A stretch of 7,701 bases of DNA from Dehalococcoidales bacterium (GTDB lineage Bacteria > Chloroflexota > Dehalococcoidia > Dehalococcoidales > Fen-1064). The first letter of the stretch is position 1, and each line of letters opens with the position of its first letter. The position numbers and the translations under genes are program-made. The stretch covers positions 1 to 7,701 of the forward strand of contig JAQTOJ010000084.1 in NCBI GenBank assembly GCA_028713395.1. The letters run 5' to 3'. Positions 5,382-7,701 of the stretch are shown piece by piece. Below the pieces are notes generated by a model. That model was not told the origin of the DNA and searched no databases. It saw only the letters and a list, made by a program, of their open reading frames with translations.

Positions 5382-7701
5382 TTAATCCCCGTTGGGATTT
5401 CTGCGATAAAACCAACGTTTCATCATTTCGAGCAATCCCAGGTAGATGATGATAAACCCGAGGAGTATCAGCAAGAAGGTCGGCGGCAGGGGTACGAAGC
5501 TAAAGATTTTACCTAAAGGTGTAAATGGTAGTAACACTGCTACGACTAGAATCGCCGAGATATTAAGAATCAGCCATTTGTTAGGTTTACTTTTATAGAA
5601 TGGCACCGTGCGCGTCCTGATGATAAAAATAGCCAGCGACTGGGTAAATAGAGATTCCACGAACCAGGCAGTTTGGAACAGCGGGGCATCCGCTTTAAAG
5701 ACGACCAGCATTACAAAAAACGTCAGGAAGTCGAAAATCGAACTCACGGGGCCGAAAACCAGCATGAAATTCCGGATGAACGAGGTGCGCAAGCGGCGCG
5801 GTTGTTGAATATATGATAAATCTACGTTATCGGAAGGCAGCGCCAGCTGACCGGTGGAATACAACAGATTATTGAGTAAAATCTGTATCGGCAGCATCGG
5901 CAGAAAGGGCAAAAACAAAGAAGCGGCCGCCGCACTGAACATATTCCCAAAGTTTGAACTTATCGCCATGAGGATATATTTCATAGTATTCCCGAATGTC
6001 TTTCTACCTTCGGCAATGCCTTCGGCGATGACTTTCAAGTCATGGCGTAAAAGGATGATATCAGCAGATTCTTTGGCGATATCCACGGCGTTCATGACGG
6101 AAATGCTGACATCAGCCACCTTCATCGAAGGGGTATCGTTGATGCCATCGCCTAGATAACCGACGACGTGCCCATTAGCTTTCAACGCATTCAGGATGCG
6201 GTTCTTCTGGGCGGGATTGACGCGGGTGAATATATCGGCGCGCTCGACAACCGCCGCCAATACATCATCGTTCATATTTACGATTTCACTGCTTTTCACG
6301 ATGTTTATAGGATCGATTTTTACGGTGCGGGTAATCGTGGCCACACCTTCATCGTATTTGCGACCGCGGCGATACTGGTAAACCTGGAAACCCAACTGCT
6401 CGCAGATCTTGCCGGTGACAATTTCGCTGTCCCCGGTGAGAATTTTCAATTTAACCCCGGCCTGCCGCAATAATTCCAGCGATTCTCCTGCTGTATCTTT
6501 GATCGGGTCGGTAAAGGCAATGAAACCCAGAAAGATCATATCGTTTTCATCAGGGACGGCATATGCCGGTTTGGTTTCCACGCGCTGGTAAGCGACGCCC
6601 AAAACCCGGAAGCCTTGGTTACTAAGCTCGATGTATTGCTTGTCGATCTTGTTCTTCGCATCTGCCGTGAGCCCGTAGATTACCCCATTATATTCGTAGT
6701 GCGCGATGACTTTAACGACTTCTTCTGGTGCGCCCTTGGTAATAAGGATGTTCGCCTCACTATCCTTCACTACAATTGAAAGTCTTTTACGTACAAAATC
6801 GAAGGGAATTTCATCGATTTTTTGGAATTGGTCGGTATTTACGTCTTTATATTTGATTATGGCTTCATCAAGCGGGCTTTTTAATCCTGTTTGGTAACGG
6901 CTGTTAAGCAATGAGTAAAGCAAGACCTTGTCCGAATCGTTGCCTTCGATATCAACGTGGCGGATCACAGTCACCCGGTTTTCCGTCAGAGTACCGGTTT
7001 TATCAGAGCATAGAACATCCATACTCCCGAAATTCTGGATCGAGGCTAAACGTTTGACGATCACGCCCTTACGGGACATGGATTGGGCGCCGCGGGCAAG
7101 GTTGATTGAAAGAATGACCGGCAATAATCCCGGCGTCAGTCCAACGGCTAGAGCTACCGAAAATAACAGGGATGATAAAATGTCCCGTTTCAGCAGGGCA
7201 TTGATAAAAAACACGGCGATAACCAGCACGAAGGTAACCTGCATGATAAGGTAACCGAAACGCCTCAGGCCACTATCAAATTCTGTTTCCGGCTTTCGTT
7301 CGGCGCTCTTCCGGGCGATCTCACCATATTGCGTGGTGTTACCGGTTTTGGCAATGACAGCCGTGGCAGTACCATTAGTAATTGAAGTGCCCATGAAAAG
7401 GTAATTATTCCATTTGGTGGAGTCTGCCAGGTTTGCCAGACTAATAATGTCCGGGGTTTTTTCTACGGGAAACGATTCTCCGGTCAAAGAAGACTGGTCG
7501 ACGAAAAAATCTCTGGCGGAGAGGATGCGGGCATCTGCCGGGGCGATATCTCCCGCCGAGAGTGAGATGATATCTCCGGGCACCAATTCGGAAACAGGAA
7601 TGTCTTGTTTGGCTCCATCCCGCAACGTAGTCGCGACCGTTGCCACCCGTTCTTTCAAAGCTTCAGCAGCTTTTTCTGCGCGGAACTCCTGGGTAAAATC
7701 C
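5382..7701 (-). CDS. MgtA-like P-type ATPase (P3B group), N-terminus beyond the window
   Basis: ATP-driven membrane cation transporter related to Mg2+ importers. The frame is open to the right edge, starting inside the pre-actuator segment DFTQEFRAEKAAEALKER, so about 772 residues are present and TM1-2 are missing. Visible in order: actuator SLTGES (7490-7473), TM3-4, phosphorylation loop CSDKTGTLTE (Asp codon at 7004), the P3B-type nucleotide-domain segment DFVRKRLSIVV, KGAPEEV, KILTGD, GDGINDTPSMKVADVSISV, then six C-terminal membrane segments. The SSNFGN segment of TM5 and LALPSDNVD after TM6 are MgtA-like. Two expected ion-binding carboxylates are replaced: TM4 reads PGLLP instead of PEMLP, and TM6 reads NLLYSTGQ instead of NLLYD-x-x-Q. 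Catalytic motifs are intact, so this is not a decayed gene. It converges on the corA-like gene 17 bases away. The substrate may differ from Mg2+. Confidence 0.92.
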   Translation of the reverse strand, partial: DFTQEFRAEKAAEALKERVATVATTLRDGAKQDIPVSELVPGDIISLSAGDIAPADARILSARDFFVDQSSLTGESFPVEKTPDIISLANLADSTKWNNYLFMGTSITNGTATAVIAKTGNTTQYGEIARKSAERKPETEFDSGLRRFGYLIMQVTFVLVIAVFFINALLKRDILSSLLFSVALAVGLTPGLLPVILSINLARGAQSMSRKGVIVKRLASIQNFGSMDVLCSDKTGTLTENRVTVIRHVDIEGNDSDKVLLYSLLNSRYQTGLKSPLDEAIIKYKDVNTDQFQKIDEIPFDFVRKRLSIVVKDSEANILITKGAPEEVVKVIAHYEYNGVIYGLTADAKNKIDKQYIELSNQGFRVLGVAYQRVETKPAYAVPDENDMIFLGFIAFTDPIKDTAGESLELLRQAGVKLKILTGDSEIVTGKICEQLGFQVYQYRRGRKYDEGVATITRTVKIDPINIVKSSEIVNMNDDVLAAVVERADIFTRVNPAQKNRILNALKANGHVVGYLGDGINDTPSMKVADVSISVMNAVDIAKESADIILLRHDLKVIAEGIAEGRKTFGNTMKYILMAISSNFGNMFSAAAASLFLPFLPMLPIQILLNNLLYSTGQLALPSDNVDLSYIQQPRRLRTSFIRNFMLVFGPVSSIFDFLTFFVMLVVFKADAPLFQTAWFVESLFTQSLAIFIIRTRTVPFYKSKPNKWLILNISAILVVAVLLPFTPLGKIFSFVPLPPTFLLILLGFIIIYLGLLEMMKRWFYRRNPNGD
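5384..5399. terminator. Small hairpin between convergent genes, possible bidirectional terminator
   Basis: AATCCC, a 4-base loop CGTT and GGGATT form a perfect 6-base stem covering the last codons of the ATPase gene and following the corA-like stop. Only TTT (rightwards) or CCTTTTC (leftwards, offset) follows, so termination strength would be weak. Confidence 0.3.

Noticed and set aside
5382..7658. Start of the P-type ATPase at the codon beginning at 7658
   Set aside because: That codon is TTG for an internal Leu; the frame continues to the window edge through the conserved QEFRAEKAAEAL segment, so the real start is outside.

Overview
The window is a compact stretch of bacterial chromosome, roughly half GC, with seven protein genes and almost no spare DNA. 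No mobile element, CRISPR array, tRNA or rRNA gene is visible. Gene content, the mixed TTG/GTG/ATG starts with good Shine-Dalgarno sites, and the protein style suggest a Chloroflexota (Dehalococcoidia-like) bacterium. That placement is an impression from the proteins, not a demonstrated assignment.

Layout: five genes run leftwards from about 4191 to the left edge. They are folC (folate synthesis and polyglutamylation), a MATE-family efflux transporter, dtd (D-aminoacyl-tRNA deacylase), a Fur-family metalloregulator and the start of a metal-binding lipoprotein of an ABC importer (TroA/ZnuA type, cut by the left edge). folC, MATE and dtd are separated by only 15 and 21 bases and look like one transcription unit. 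The Fur gene has its own extended -10 promoter. The 67- and 75-base gaps on either side of it carry near-identical 16-base elements made of two TTGCAA-like half-sites one helical turn apart, which are good candidates for the regulator's own operators. This suggests an autoregulated metal-uptake module, with zinc or manganese as the likely metal.

To the right, a 216-base divergent region separates folC from a rightward CorA-like gene. It holds a 17-base palindrome whose right arm overlaps candidate -35 boxes for both directions. The CorA-like gene converges, 17 bases apart, on a leftward P-type ATPase of the MgtA (P3B) type whose N-terminus lies beyond the right edge.

The most notable observation is in this right half. 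Both transporters belong to magnesium-transport families by overall sequence, yet both lack residues normally taken as signatures of ion binding or selection. The CorA-like protein has Ala-Phe-Phe where GMN is expected. The ATPase has Gly for the membrane-4 Glu (PGLLP instead of PEMLP) and Ser for the membrane-6 Asp (NLLYS instead of NLLYD), with its catalytic motifs intact. The substrate of either protein should therefore not be assumed to be Mg2+. The remaining genes look ordinary and intact.
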